Shown: positions 37,801 to 52,350 of the stretch, one piece after another
Numbering within the stretch: position 1 is the first letter of the stretch
Layout: each line of letters begins with the position of its first letter
Source: Rutidosis leptorrhynchoides
Lineage: Eukaryota > Streptophyta > Magnoliopsida > Asterales > Asteraceae
Direction of reading: 5' to 3'
NCBI RefSeq assembly: GCF_046630445.1
Contig: NC_092342.1
Coordinates: forward strand, 80,588,001 to 80,652,000
DNA length: 64,000 nucleotides
Made by a program: the position numbers and the translations under genes
The notes under the pieces: model-generated
The model's database searches: none
What the model was told of the DNA's origin: nothing
The model's input: only the letters and a program-made list of their open reading frames with translations

Positions 37801-39841
37801 AGCAAAGTAGGAAGGAGGCTGTGGACAAATTACAAAGACTGAACCTGACTTCAAAGGATCCAAATGATTCAGTACCTGCTGAAGTCGTTAACGAATACCT
37901 TGCTCCTGACTCTAAACCCCTGCGGACAATATTCTACATTATCCTTTGATATTAGAAATTCTAAAATATCATCGTATCTTTCATTATAAATATCCTCCAT
38001 ATTTCTGAAGATATTTTTTTAATTTTTCTTATTTGAAATCATTTACCTCTTCGCGCTATCTGTATTACATCATAAAAGAAACTATTTTAGTTTCTAAATT
38101 CTGAAACATTCAAGTTAAGATAGGAATATTTTGAAGTAGTGTTGGGAACTGAAGCATGAATTAGTATAATATAATGACACTTGATCAATGTGATTATATT
38201 ATAGTAAGTCATGCTGAGTTTCTAAATGGAACGTAATGATTCACAGATCATAACATCATCATGTGTCATGTTATACGACTCTTGTATTCTATTTAACCTC
38301 TAAAATATCAAGAAAACATTTCTTGATTATTTATGCCTTTTCCAAGGTATTCTATTAATTTGACAAGTCAAGATCTTGCCATCACAATTTCCTTCCTAGA
38401 ACATTAACAATGTTCATTCCGAAATTCATATCTGTGAATTCTGGACCATTACAAGCGGTGCTTAATCGCAAGAAGAAGAAACGAAAGGACAAAACTCCGA
38501 AATAGAAATTGGGGTATAAATTGCAGCAAATAAAAGAGAGCATTAACTGTGAATGATAATGATTATAGAAGACAGAAGCAGAGACTTTGAAATATAAGAG
38601 AACATATAAAGCCCAACGACAAACCAGAAATTATAAACCATATATATCGATGCATATAGCAATATAAAGACACGGGAGAACTAGAAACACTATAAACCCA
38701 AGAGTATAGTAGAAGTAAATAGATTCTTCCGGCGGTAGATGAAAAATAAGGATGACCGATATGAGAGTTAGAAGTATATCGAGAATCAGAACTGGATGGA
38801 GCATATTGATGAATACTTTAAAATATGAGTTGAGGGGGAAAGAATGGAAGGTGATGAAACATGACTAGGAACTTAGAAATCAACAGATTTAACTCACACA
38901 ATGGCGGAATAAGTGAATCAAACACTCTAGTGAATAGGTTAAGTTTTTTTTGATTAATTTAGACAAACCACAACTAAATCAAGTGTGATTAGATCAACAC
39001 CTAGATCTATTATTCACCACCTGGGTGATTTGGACTGAGAGAGAATCGGAGGAGCTCACTAGATCTGAGTGTGTGTAACAAATGAGAGGCTTAACCTAAA
39101 ATGAAGAACATAAGACTTTATATACCCCTGCTGTTGACTCATCCATACGATTCATTCATCACACGTACGAGGTGGCTTCATCAGCTGTACGGGTGATCAC
39201 TCACTCGTGTCTTCTCATTTAGGTTGTAATTGTGACTTAGCTCAGCATCAACCGTGCGTATGATCTTGTCAGCCATACTAGTGAGGCTTCACTCGTACGT
39301 CTGACTAAGTCTAACATAGTCAGACATCTAAATCTCGTTCCTGCAGTTCCTGTAACCACATACAAACACGAATAGGATAATAACGAGCAATCATGGTGGC
39401 CTGTAAACTGTTGTACCTGTAATGGACGTGGGTAGATGTCTAGGGACTCGCATAAAATGCATCAACAGGAGGTGTGAGTTGTAAGGAAACGAAGAAAATC
39501 TCCGACAGAACAATTAAAATGGACGATCGCATTTAAATCGGATCCTAATTCCCTTGATTACCGGAGAGTCAAATATTATTAAGAAGATTTTCTTCAAATC
39601 CCTTGAAATCTGGGAATCAATCATATCTACGTCAAATGATAAGATGAATCTACACTTACTCATTTCACTCTTCTATGTTAGCTTCATTCGTACTCTTCAT
39701 ATAAATGGATTGTTTATCCAAATTATTCGCTGATGATAAAACTCTAATTTTCAGCCCGTATGCATCATGAAAACATACTTATTATCATTCACGACCTTTC
39801 CACTCAAATTTCGGGAAGAAATTTCTTTAACGGGTAGGTAC
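34898..39841 (+). mobile_element. Interior of nested element, no pol
   Basis: It starts with the primer site and a leader resembling that of element A (GCATTAGTG, GGATGCATTAGTGAGTCTGG, CTTCGACCGTG near 34930-35000). Around 35400-35900 a gag N-terminus-like frame is visible (DNHPDVIEEVNELRVRV, LENMVQRLQ), and a similar short frame lies at 36009-36254. No protease, RT or integrase was found. The 37710-37949 frame is unassigned. A solo LTR lies at 38852-39467. Confidence 0.65.
38852..39467 (-). mobile_element. Probable solo LTR inside the nested element
   Basis: On the minus strand it starts TGTTGATGCATTTTATGCGA and ends CATGTTTCATCA, 616 bp with TG/CA termini. A minus-strand TATATAAAG lies at about 39115-39125, followed by a CT-rich leader, as expected of an LTR promoter. 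Flanks are GAAGG and GGAGG (4 of 5 matching). There is no internal region on either side. The style suggests a Copia-type LTR. Confidence 0.55.
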
Positions 39842-40593
39842 TGTGACAACCCGGAAATTTTCAACCAAATTTAAACTTTAATCTTTATATGTTTCCGACA
39901 CGATAAGCAATATTTGTTAAGTTAAATTTCAAGAATTTTAAACTATGTTCATACATTCATTCAACCTCGACCAAGTTCCAACAATTCACGAACCATTAAA
40001 CAAATATGATTATATATGTATACGTGTATATATATTATAACTTGAAACGTAAACAAAATATTAGATTAAATACTTTATATGATTGTATCTGTTTCAAAAT
40101 GTTTATCAATGGAATTAGAAGATAAGATCAAATGATTGAATTATCAGATATATTGAATTATGATTACAAGTCTCTGTTGAAAGGCCCACGTTGATTTGAG
40201 AAATCTTTCCATTTTAACAATATTCGGAAAATGATAAAGTGATTTATAAATAAGAACAAATTGTCATTCATTGAGAACTAGACAAAGGATAGTGGAAGAT
40301 TAAATCTCATAACAACTCGATTGATCTATTTAGTTGCAAACGTACAAAAACGTTTTCAGTTTAAAAAGAACTTTATTATTAAAACGTATATAACTTTTAT
40401 AAATATCTAGAACCACTTTTGACAACTCATTACTTAACTAGTATGATAAAGATAACGATATTTTTATTTTATTTTATTAAATATATATAACGATTTAAAT
40501 TAATATTATATATATTTATACGCGTATTATACGTACATAGTTTTATACTTTTACTATACTTAAACTTTACCCTTACTTTATTTTTACTTTACT

Positions 40594-40765
40594 TTAACTT
40601 TAATAATTCACTTTAATAATTCATACTTTAATAATTTACTTTAATAATTCGTACTTTAATAATTCACTTTAATAATTCGTACTTTAATAATTCACTTTAA
40701 TAATTCATACTTTAATAATTCACTTTAATAATTCATACTTTAATAATTCACTTTAATAATTCAAA
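40594..40765. repeat. ACTTTAATAATTC tandem repeat in 3' LTR
   Basis: Twin of the array at 31976-32140, with the same unit order as far as I could follow. Confidence 0.85.
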
Positions 40766-41545
40766 AATCTATTATAAATAGAATTCAATAGGTTTCATTA
40801 TTTTATAGAAACTTGAAAATATTTTTCTCTAAACTCTCTCAATCGATTTACATATATATATTTACTCCGTATTATTTCAAGATATTATTAGTATACATAA
40901 AATATTACGACGGAGTGCTGTCCGAGTGATTTCGAAATTGTTTTTCGAGTTGGATAGGATTAAGGAAATTATGGGTTATAGCTATGGAGGTGATTGAATA
41001 TGGTTCATGGGTATGCTCGTGAGGTCAATATAGTGTTTATCATTTCCGTTGCGTCTACGTACCTTTCCTGCAATATTGAATCTCGATATTGATACGTGAG
41101 TACTCATAATTTAACTTTTACATACTAATGGTGTATCCCTGACTAGTGCTCGAGTATTTAGGATTATGCATGCTTGTACTTTTGATATTGCCCTTAGACA
41201 AGTTAGGTTGAATCTTGAATTAGTTACACTTGCAGTTGAGATAAGGTATAAGATATGCATGTCCTTGGAAAGCTAACGAAAAATTAAGAACTTTTTCTTT
41301 AGATATCGAATGGTTTCGATGAACGGATTAGAAGTTATAATCAATTGAATTTTCGATATTTTTATTAAAAATAATTATTATTATCGCCGTTTTTATCGTC
41401 GTTCTAGTTTTATCTTATTATTATCATTATTATTATCTTTATCAATAAAAGGGATTTATCATTAAAAATTATTTTTTTTTTTTATCTATTACTATCGTTA
41501 TTATCGTTAAAGTTATTATTAGTATTATTATTATTATTATCATTA

Positions 41546-41548
<3 letters not shown>

Positions 41549-41587
<39 letters not shown>
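41549..41587. repeat. (TA)n microsatellite in 3' LTR
   Basis: About 38 bases of TA where the twin LTR has about 12 (32988-33000). It is an independent expansion. Confidence 0.85.
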
Positions 41588-41588
<1 letters not shown>

Positions 41589-43488
41589 TTATTTAAAAAT
41601 GGTTATTGTTATTGTTATTATTATTATTACTATATTATCATTAAGATAATTATTAGTATTATCGTTAATAATGTTATAGTAACTATCATTATTAATATTA
41701 GTGTAATTAAAACAAATATTTGTAACACCTAATTATTTTGATTACTATTATTATCATTATTATGGACACGATATAAAAGATGATTTAAAAGCTATTAAAC
41801 GAAACGATTAGGAAATAATGAGTAAGAGTATCATGATGAAATTAAAATATTATAAGATATTGATTTAGATAAAATTATCGTTCTTATTATTTTTATCATT
41901 ACTATTATTATTAAAAGTATCGTTAGTATTAAAACTATCATTTTAACAAAAATTATCATTTTAATAGAAATGTCATTGTTACTATAAAATATCATTATTA
42001 TTATTATTTTAAATTTAAATAGAATTATTATTTTAAGATAATATTAAAAATTATCGTAAATATTAAAGTTATCATAATTAGAATTATCGTTTTATCATAA
42101 TGTCATCTTAGTAATTATAAATATTGATATTTTTATAATAATAATTATTATTACAAAATAATACAACTTTTACTTACTATCAATATAGATATTATTTTAT
42201 CAAATAAATATGTGATACAAACATATTTTACTACGTGTAATAACTTACTTTAATAATACCTATCATATTATCTTTATGATATTAAATGAACCCTATAAAT
42301 TTTATTAATTAATATATATAAAAGTATATTTTATTATATAAATTTAATATAAAATTTTATTTATTAATAAATAAATTATATTATTTACTCTAATAAATCT
42401 TTTAAAAATATAAAACGACGATATTTAAACTATATATTAATCATGTATAGATTTTTGAAAATTATTTTGAGTCAAATTTACTTTTGTTGACTTTTGCATA
42501 TTAGTCTCGAGGATTAGGATTGTGGTACACTATGACTTGACCTAATTTGTTAGACAAATATTGACCAACACATAAATATATATAATTAATTTAGGTTCGT
42601 GAATCCGAGGCCAACCTTGCACTTGTTCAATGACGTTATATGTATTTTTACTACGAAATACAGTATGGTGAGTTTCATTTGCCTTTTTCCCCTTTATATT
42701 TTTGGGACTGAGAATACATGCGCTTTTATAAATGTTTGACGAAATAGACACAAGTAATTGAAACTACATTCTATGGTTGAATTATCGAAATCGAATATGC
42801 CCCTTTTTATTAAAGTCTGGTAATCTAAGAATTAGGGAACAGACACCCTAATTGACGCGAATCCTAAAGATAGATCTATTGGGCCTAACAAACCCCATCC
42901 AAAGTACCGGATGCTTTAGTACTTCGAAATTTATATCATGTCCGAAGGAGGATCCCGGAATGATAGGGGATATTCTTATATGTATCTAGTTAATGTCGGT
43001 TACCAGGTGTTCACCATATGAATGATTATTTTTGTCTCTATGCATGGGATGTATATTTATGAGAACTGGAAATGAAATTCTTGTGGTCTATTAAAATGAT
43101 GGAAATAAATGATTATGATAAACTAATGAACTCACCAACCTTATGGTTGACACTTTAAAGCATGTTTATTCTCAGGTGTTAAAGAAATCTTCCGCTGTGC
43201 ATTTGCTCATTTTAAAGATATTACTTGGAGTCTTTCATAGCATATTTCGAAGAACGTTGCATTCGAGTCATTGAGTTCATCAAAGATTATTATTAAATCA
43301 ATTTATAGTTGGATAGTAGATATTATGAAATGGTATGCATGCCTGTCAATTTTCGATGTAAAGAAAGTTTGTCTTTTAAAAACGAATGCAATGTTTGTAA
43401 ATTGTATCATATAGAGGTCAAATACCTCGCAATGTAATCAACTATTGTGAATCGTTTATAATGTATATAAACGGGTCCTTTCAATCTT

Positions 43489-44560
43489 TTCCATTCGTCT
43501 CTCGAAAGAATCTAACTTTGCAGAAATGGAATCGAAGTCATGGCTAGAATCGGCTCTAGCCGCTTTAGATGAACGAAGAATATCTTTTTCTTGATGCCAC
43601 TCATGTGAGTGGGATGCTGTGTTATCAATAATTTTGTGAGCTTCAGTTGAGGTTTTCTTCATAATGGAACCACCAGCTGCTGTGTCGATGTCTTTTCGTG
43701 TAGCAACGTTGCATCCTTGGTAGAATATTTGTACTATTTGATAAGTGTCTAACCCGTGTTGAGGACATCCTCTCAACAACTTTCTGAATCTTGTCCACGC
43801 CTCATATAGAGTTTCATTTGGCTTTTGCGTGAACGTAACAATTTCTCCTTGAAGTCTCACGCGCTTTAGATGCCGAAAAGAATCTTTTAAGAAAATTTTC
43901 AACTAAGACATCCCATGTGTCAATCGCCCCTTCAGGTAACGATTCTAACCAATCTTTGACTTCTCCCTTTGAAGTCCAGGGAAACAACATGAGATAGATC
44001 TATTCATCCTCAACTTCTCTAATTTTGAATAGAGTACAGATCCTATTAAAGGTTCGAAGATGTTCGTTTGGATCTTCTTTTGGTGTACCACTATATTGGC
44101 ATTGATTAGTTACCATATGTAGGATTTATCCTTTGATTTCATAATCTGGCGCATTAATGTCTGGTTGAGTAATGGCATGACCTTGGCCAGTGCGTGTAGC
44201 TCTCATTCGGTCTTCTATACTTAGAGGTTCCTGATTTTTCATGATTGAATTTGTTGAATCTGAATCACTAGAGGATTCTGATTTAATGGTTTCTTCCTTG
44301 ACAATCTCTGATTGTATGATTTGTGGTTCAGGAGGAATGATTAGTGGTTCAGGATCTCTGAATTGTCCTTGAATATCCTCCGGGTTCTCAATTGTGAGGT
44401 CGGGTTCAAAAAATGGATTATCAGAAATTTGAATTGGAGTACTCGGTCGACTAGATGATGATTCTAAAGAAAATTCAACAGCGACAATATTGGCTAGATG
44501 TCTTGATCGAGTTACAGGTGGTGAACGTATGAAAGGTGGTGAACGTTTTGCTCGGTGCAT
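43489..44560 (-). mobile_element. Athila gag N-terminal region
   Basis: The minus strand encodes MHRAKRSPPFIRSPPVTRSR with an acidic Ser-rich stretch, then the retrotransposon gag domain (FTQKPNETLYEAWTRFRKLL, CPQHGLDTYQIVQIFYQG). The rest of gag continues beyond the nested insertion at 31215 and below. Athila gag proteins form the capsid. It is broken, with at least one interruption besides the insertion. Confidence 0.85.
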
Positions 44561-45479
44561 TCACTGAATATCCTATTAGTTATAAAGGTAAAAATTATTA
44601 AAGTTATCAAATTAATAGACTTTTCTGATTTTACCCACGTTTCGAATAGCCAATAGATGCAGCAGGTAGTCAGGACCCTTTAAATCGAAAGCCCACAACT
44701 CGCCACTAACAAATCCAACTATTACTACGAACCAGAAAATTTTAGATGTCTATTAATTTAACCGCTTTTTATAATTTTTCTTCGTCAAAATTTTAAAGAA
44801 GATAACGAAATTCTATGTCCTAAAAACTAGAGCGTAGAAATGAGAAAGAAAAAGAGCGTCGAAAAATAAGAAGTAGAAAAACAAACGTTGAAAAACAAAC
44901 AGTCGAAAAATAAAAATAAGAAAAAGTAAAGCGTCGAAACTTAAAAGTCTAAAAACTAAAAATTAAAACTTGCGTCTAAAGGTATTAAGGCTTAAAGGAA
45001 TTCTAAATCCAAAACGGCAATAACTTAAAAAGGTACTACAATTTATTTAAAACTAAAGCGATAAGCGACGTCGTAAAATTCTAAAGCGTCTAAATCTTAG
45101 TCTAAAGAAAAAGCACTTAAGGGATTTTACGGCAAAGCCTAAAAATCTAGAAATATAAAATTACTACGGCAAAAACTAAGTTTAAAACTAGTTACGAACG
45201 AAAAATATACAATTTACGAATTAAGCAATAAAGACGATAGAAATATAAAAAGAAACTAAATTGATAAAAATACAAATTTTATAAAAATATTATTTTTATA
45301 TTATTATTTTATAAAAGTATTAATTAATAAATTAATAAAACTAATTAAAACTTATAATTAATTAAAACTACACTTAAACAAATTATATTAAATTAAAACC
45401 CTAATCTTAATTAATAATAATAATAATAAAACACAAACCCTAATCCGTACGTCCAAGGTTTCAGGCGTGTCATTCTAGT

Positions 45480-45528
45480 CCATGTGGTCGCATGGTGTTA
45501 AAGGGCCAATCTCATGCGGTCGCATGAG
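45480..45528. repeat. Paired CATGCGATCGCATG-type palindromes, gag leader
   Basis: CCATGTGGTCGCATGG (45480-45495) and CTCATGCGGTCGCATGAG (45511-45528) have centres 32 bases apart, as in the LTR and 3' spacer copies. Each has a GG instead of GA at the centre. Confidence 0.8.
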
Positions 45529-45725
45529 GTTCAGGTTCAGTTCACATGCAGGTTCAAAATTGACAGGTTCAACGTGTAATTTTTTTTTTACTTTATAATG
45601 TTTACAAAATTAATATAAGTAATAAGTAATATTTATTAAAATAAACTTATATTTTTAAGATCTAAAAAAATACTTTTATACTTTATATAAAAAAATATAT
45701 TTTCTTTTTATTTAAACACTTAAAT

Positions 45726-45726
<1 letters not shown>

Positions 45727-45818
<92 letters not shown>
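45727..45818. repeat. (TA)n microsatellite in Athila leader
   Basis: About 92 bases of nearly pure AT dinucleotide, with no other content. Confidence 0.9.
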
Positions 45819-45819
<1 letters not shown>

Positions 45820-45930
45820 TTTTTTTATATTTTTGTTTTTGATATTTAAAACTTATATAAATATATTTTTACAAAAATAGCTTAAAAACTAAATATATAT
45901 TTTTTAATATGGCGTTTCGCTTCGGCGTGT

Positions 45931-45948
45931 TCCCCGGCAGCGGCGCCA
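45931..45948 (-). other. Primer binding site of the Athila element
   Basis: Minus-strand TGGCGCCGCTGCCGGGGA is the tRNA-Asp-type site typical of Athila/Tat elements. It lies a few bases inside the LTR border at 45957 and gives the element's orientation. Confidence 0.9.
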
Positions 45949-46181
45949 AAAATACTTGATGTTATGCGAGGTGTAGTACGAAATAGATATTATTTTATTA
46001 CGAAATACTATTAAATACGATACAATTTTACACAAGTTATTTATTTATTTATTGAATGGGATATACCTAAACATTGCTACAACACTTATAGGCAGTGTAC
46101 CTAATCGTAGAGTAGTGTAGTTTTTGGTAAGTCCGGTTCGTTCCACAGGGATCTGCTGAGTTTAACGTTATATTTTTAAAC

Positions 46182-47134
<953 letters not shown>

Positions 47135-48276
47135 TAGTATTATTATTATTATAAAAGGGGGTTTTACCGTTTAATGACCGGTCTGTCGATTTTAAGTCCT
47201 AATGCAAAATATTAAATATAACTCAAATTAAAGCGTAAAGTAAATGACGATAAATAAAAATGCGATAAAATAAAAGTACGATAATTAAAAGTGCAATAAT
47301 TTAAAGTACGATAAATAAAATGACGGTAAATAAAAGTGCGATGAGATATAAAATAGAAGAATTATGCTTATTTAAACTTCCGTAATCATGATGTTTGACG
47401 TGTTGATTTTAATTTATTACCATGGGTTAATTGTCCTTTGTCCTGGATTATTAGATACGTCCATCTGGTTTTTGTCCATAATAGTCCATCGGTCATAAAT
47501 ATAAAGTGCGAGAGTCTTCGTCAAATTACCCTTATACCCGAAGTCAAATATTCCAACTAATTGGGGACTTAAACTGTAATAAGGTCTTAATACTTTGTTA
47601 ATGATTACACCAGGTTATCGACTGTGTGTAATCCAAGGTTTTAATACTTTATTAACAATTACACCAATTTTCCTTGTATGTAATCCACCCCTGTTTTAAT
47701 GAGTCCATTGACTATTAATCCATTCTCGTGTCTGGTCAAATGAACGATTATTAGTATTTATAAATATCCCGCCTATCGTATCCGATCGAGTGTATGTGGT
47801 TATTTATAATTACCTCAAATTGTAAATCTCTATATTAAATTAACGAACTATCATTCAGTTAAACAAATATAAAGCCCATTAATAGCTCATAATCTAATTT
47901 CCACAAGTGTCGGTCTTTTGCCCAAACCCCAATTATGGTCCAAAGCCCAATAACCCAGTCTTTAATATTTAGTCCAACATCACGATTACTTCGGCTTACA
48001 TAAGCATAATAATAACTTAGCTACGAGACATTAATTTAAAAAGGTTGAACATAACTTACAATGAGTATTTATCGCGTAGTGTTACACGGACAGAATTTCG
48101 ATTTACAAACTTAAAACATTCGCTACTATAGTCTTATTATTATTAACTTAATTAAAATTATAATTAAAATATAAATATATATTTATATTGAGAGAGTGAG
48201 AGAGATAAGTGAATAAGGTGTACTCCTCTCGTCCGAATTCGATTGCTATTTATAGGACCTGGCCAGATATTTCACT

Positions 48277-48326
48277 CCATTCGATTGCATGGAGTTTCTT
48301 CTTCATGGCCATGCGATCGCATGGCC
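48277..48326. repeat. Paired CATGCGATCGCATG palindromes, 5' LTR
   Basis: CCATTCGATTGCATGG (decayed) and GGCCATGCGATCGCATGGCC (perfect) have centres 32 bases apart, the counterpart of 20232-20284 in the other LTR. Confidence 0.85.
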
Positions 48327-48799
48327 TCCTCGGACAGCTCACAATGCTTTGTCTTCTTGTTTTGCAGACACATTTAAATATAAATATATAATATATATAA
48401 TTTTATATAATTATCTATATATTATATTATATTCATGTGCATAGTTGACTTGTAATTTTAGGCACGTTGCGTCGCGCGTTGATAGTTGGCTCAGGTCCCG
48501 GTTCCGGATTTTCGAACGTCCTTTCGTACGCTTAGATATCTTCTACTTTGCATTTTGTGGCTTGTACTCTTGTAATTTTTAGACGTTTCTCACCAATAAT
48601 TTGAACCACTTGGATTGTACTTTGTACTTTTTAGCGTTTTGGTCGTTTGCGTCTTCAAATCGTCAAATCTGTCTTTTGTCTTCACCTTTTATTATTTAAA
48701 CGAATATCACTTGTAAATAGAACAATTGCAACTAAAAGCTTGTCTTTCTTGAAGGATAATGCTATGAAATATGTGTTCGTTTTTAGCATTATCAGCGGC

Positions 48800-49409
48800 G
48801 AGGCTCGGTAACCAAACTGTTGTACTCCACTCTGGCGGTGGACCAAAATGTCCCGGTAGTTTGCGAGTTACCGATAATGTTGTTTTCAGAAGCTCGCCCC
48901 AACACTCGGCTAAAATTCGACTTTCTTCACCGGACCACATAACCTTTGCCCGTTTTTCTTTTCAACGCGACTCGGGTGTTTGTGTTTCTTCAACTTCTTC
49001 GGTATCAAATTGTGTTTCTTGAACCGCATTAATTTCGGGTTGTGAACCTTCTGATGGAGGGTTAACTTGTGATTGATACATGTTTTGGTGGGGGTTTTCG
49101 AAATGTTGTGGGGGTCCGTATCCACCAAAACCGCCTTGTGGATGACCAAAACCACCTTGTGGATGACCAAAACCGAAATTTTGTGGACCTTCGTATCCGT
49201 AACCGAAATTTTGTGGCGTTCCGAAACCGCCTCGTGGATGAGTGAAATGTTGTTGGGGGATAGAAGATGTTGCGGGTCTCGGAATGGTAATATTGTGTCG
49301 TTCAGTATCTTGTAAAAGTGTATTCCACATATCACGATCGACACCCGTTAAATGTTGTTCGGGTGTTTGTTTTTGTTTTTGATTGGAACTTTTTCTTTGA
49401 TGAAGACAT
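48800..49409 (-). pseudogene. SANT/Myb-like transposon gene, 5' half
   Basis: From an ATG at 49409 the minus strand encodes MSSSKKKFQSKTKTN. After a one-base shift come HLTGVDRDMWNTLLQ, a Gly/Phe/Pro/Gln-rich repeat (GGFGHPQ units), QETQFDTEEVEETQTPESR, an in-frame TGA, and then the SANT/trihelix start VMWSGEESRILAECWG. A further one-base shift leads to ASENNIIGNSQTTGTFW ... SLVTEPRR. It stops at the Athila border. Gly-rich N-terminus plus WSGEES...W is typical of Harbinger ORF1-like DNA-binding proteins. With the TAA in the 3' half this gives about four small lesions besides the insertion, so the gene was probably decaying independently of the insertion. The 3' half is at 18205-18843. Confidence 0.8.
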
Positions 49410-49744
49410 TTGGTTAAGAGTAATGTTTGGAGTGTTTGAGATAATGTTTGGAGTGTATGAATAAGTGATAATGTAGTGTGTAATGTTTGAAATGTGGTAG
49501 TGTATATATAGGAAAGTTATATAAGTTTGAAAAAAAAAAAGGAAAAAAAAAAACCAATCGTTGGGGTCTAACATAACATTTTTTAATTTTTAAATGTTTT
49601 TTTTTTTTTTTAACAAAACAGCATGCTTCGAATTGTCAATTTTGAGCATACTGTGGGACGGGGATCCAACGGCGGACCTAACCACGGCCGGTAGCAACAG
49701 CGCGGTTGCTTCGGCTCTCCAACGGCTAACCGTTGAAAGCAGTC

Positions 49745-49880
49745 TAAGATCTTAAATGGCTCACGGAATCTAATAGAATTTTGGCGGAACTAGAATTGAA
49801 TTTAGACACGACGCATTTTTAAATTCAATTTCAATTTCGCTAGAATTCCATTAAATTCCGTGCGTTAAACGAGACCTAAG
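49745..49880. mobile_element. Small foldback MITE candidate
   Basis: ACGGAATCTAATAGAATTTT (from 49763) pairs with the inverted CACGGAATTTAATGGAATTC ending near 49862, with an inner GAATTGAATTTA/TAAATTCAATTTC stem. The right end reads AAACGAGACCTAA, like a Tourist/Harbinger terminus next to TAA. It directly abuts the larger Harbinger-type element. Confidence 0.45.
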
Positions 49881-51416
49881 TCGTATTTTAATTAGAAATT
49901 CAATTACTCGTTTGAACGGCTAAATTCCTACAATTATTGATACCATGCCTTTGGATCACCACCACCACGTAGGGGTATCGCATATTTATGATACACAAGT
50001 TGATCCAATTGCTTAGTTTGTATATCACTTTTTCTTTTTCTTTTTTTAATATTATTATATATGTGTATCTATATTGTATATTTACCAAAAAGACCCTTGT
50101 TCATACATGAAAGCTTAACAAGGCAAAAGAATTCCCAAGGATTGGGGGTGGGGGTGGTTGTTTTGAGAAAGAGGTGATCATCATGTTAAGGTCAGAGCTA
50201 GTAGTACACTTGTCAATTGTCATCTTCAATCATTGTGAGGAATTAAGGATTGATGGCTATATTTGTTGTCGTTTTTGTTTGAAGACATTGGATTTTCGGG
50301 GTTTTCTCCTATATACGTGTCACTGTTTTTTTCAAGGTTTCTTCCATTGTCGGGCGTCAGAAACTAATTTTTATTTTTTCTTCTTTTTTACTATAGCCTA
50401 GTAACTAGTAATATACTCGTATAAGCAAATTTGTGAGCGCATTTTAACTCAAGTACACTCATTCGCCCCTTGTGTTTCTATGTGTTTGGTCATACAACAA
50501 TCTCGTTTAGGAACTAGGGTGATTTGACTATTACTTATAAAAATTCTAGAGTAAGTTATTGTTTGTTACCTTTACGTAGATAGTCAAGTCTGCCTTCCAA
50601 AAATAAAATAAAATTACAAACTATGAAAAAACAAACACACACAAATGTAGATAGTCATGTCTACTAAATAGTGAGTAGCTAGATAGCGTCTATCATTTAG
50701 ATTTGATAACATAAAATGAAATGTACATTTTTTTTAGGCATGGATTCAAATTGTAGCTCATGAAGATTGAACTTGATTTTCTTTAAAGTTTTTCAAGTTC
50801 TACCACTAGACTGACCATTGGATTAATGTAAAATTCTGTTTGGATTGTGATTAAAATTATGAAACAACTGAACCAAAAAGACTCTTACGAGTTAGAACAT
50901 ACCAATTACTAACTTACAACTATAACTTTATTTATTGGAGCACGGCACTTCTTGGTTTCACAAACATGTTCTTTTAGTTTCATTAACGCAAAAAAGGTGT
51001 GATTAGTTAGTTGCCTTAATGCCTTACGTGCTCAACTATAATTCAAACTCGTACAAATGCATGACAACTCATTTGCTATTCGGACACTTATGTAACATAC
51101 AAAAACTGCACGTTAGTCAATTGACATTAGAAGAAGAGAATGATGTGACATTATTAATAAAAAATGTCAAGAATTGAATATCTCCATCTTGTAATAACAC
51201 ATTTAATAACGTTTCTCGATTATCATTTCCCTTTGTCGTATGTTGTGCTTGAGGTAAAGATCCTTCCATACGAGGCGAATCATGCCTGCCATTTACGACA
51301 CCAATTTAGGGTTATTTACCTTAAATTGGACGTTTAGGGTTTTTATTTTACTAATTGGTTGCTAAATTACATTTTTGTTCATAATGTGACCAACACCTGC
51401 TATCATTTAACGGATT

Positions 51417-51547
51417 AAGTTAACATGAGTTAGAAATTGAACTATCGATGAGCATTTTTAGAACTACAAGGACTACATGTATATCTTTTTAATGATAGGA
51501 ACAACCAACGAGATTTTGATTAAATGACAGGGACCAATTGTATAATT
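51417..51547. repeat. Dispersed direct repeat, copy 1
   Basis: Shares GAGTTAGAAATTGAACT, ACTACAAGGACTACA and CAACCAACGAGATTTTG in the same order with 52351-52481, roughly 85% alike by eye. Likely two copies of one unclassified transposon relic. Confidence 0.7.
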
Positions 51548-52350
51548 AACCCTTTAATTAATTATAGATGTTAAGCCATCAGCTTAGTTTCATGTAAGTA
51601 TTTCTAATAAATACCGGTCATTATCATCCGATGATTATAAAACTAGACAATTTGTACCCCACATTTTGCTAATATTACACACAACACCAAATAAACCACT
51701 CGTTTTTGTCTTCAATCGTCAAAGAAGTATCACCCAAAAATGCCACACACTCCGTATTATTTGTGTCATAAAAAATTAAAGAAAACACTTAGACCGATGT
51801 CATTAGTGGGCTCGTGCTCACCACCCTAACCATGTGCTCCGGGACATGGATGACACCACCATGTCCTCACCCCGCCCTTATTCACTCGCTCTCATTCATG
51901 CTTCACTTTGTCTTTAATTGGTACATGTGAGGGAGAGGGTTATGATTATATTGTTTGTACATATATTTTTATTACTTGTATATTATTTTATTTAAATGAT
52001 ATTGTCAGTTCAATTTTTTTTTAAAGACGTATGTAATAGATGACAATGTTTCAGTTCTTATTCTGTTCTTGGATGAAGCTTGAGAACATGCTTTCATGAC
52101 GCTGATGCGACAATTCTTCATGAGAGAAAAATTAATTATTTTTTTGAACGACGATATCGACATCAAATGCTCTCATTTGTCACTCACACACGCGTTAGGA
52201 GGAAACCCAGTTCGCGACGATGTTGGCAGTTCCATCGAAGGTTGGGAAAACCCCCCAGAGACCTTCCCAAATCGCATTGATGTTGGCAGTATCATCAAAG
52301 ATTGGAAACTCTCTGCTTGGAGTGAGAATTGAACCTGGGTTAATAGTACC

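Larger units (their letters stand above)
39842..43483 (+). mobile_element. 3' LTR of nested element
   Basis: 3,642 bp, nearly identical to 31221-34897. It lacks the long TA tract of the twin but has its own TA expansion at 41549-41587. It is followed by ATCTT and then Athila gag sequence. Confidence 0.9.
44561..45930 (-). mobile_element. Athila 5' leader
   Basis: AT-rich sequence lies between the primer site and gag, with many short A-rich repeats (AAAAACTAAA-like, 44800-45300), a TA tract (45727-45818) and a palindrome pair at 45480-45528. No coding sequence was seen. Confidence 0.65.

Noticed and set aside
37710-37949. 79-residue Lys-rich frame in the nested element
   Set aside because: Could be a gag relic, but I recognise no motif, so it is not listed as a gene.
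50174-50401. 75-residue frame rich in Cys and Phe
   Set aside because: Low complexity at the end, no signal that I could tie to a family, and no splice or promoter context.
52080-52332. Overlapping plus-strand frames upstream of SAMDC
   Set aside because: Two frames overlap over the same tRNA-like, repeat-like DNA with no domain; likely transposon relic.
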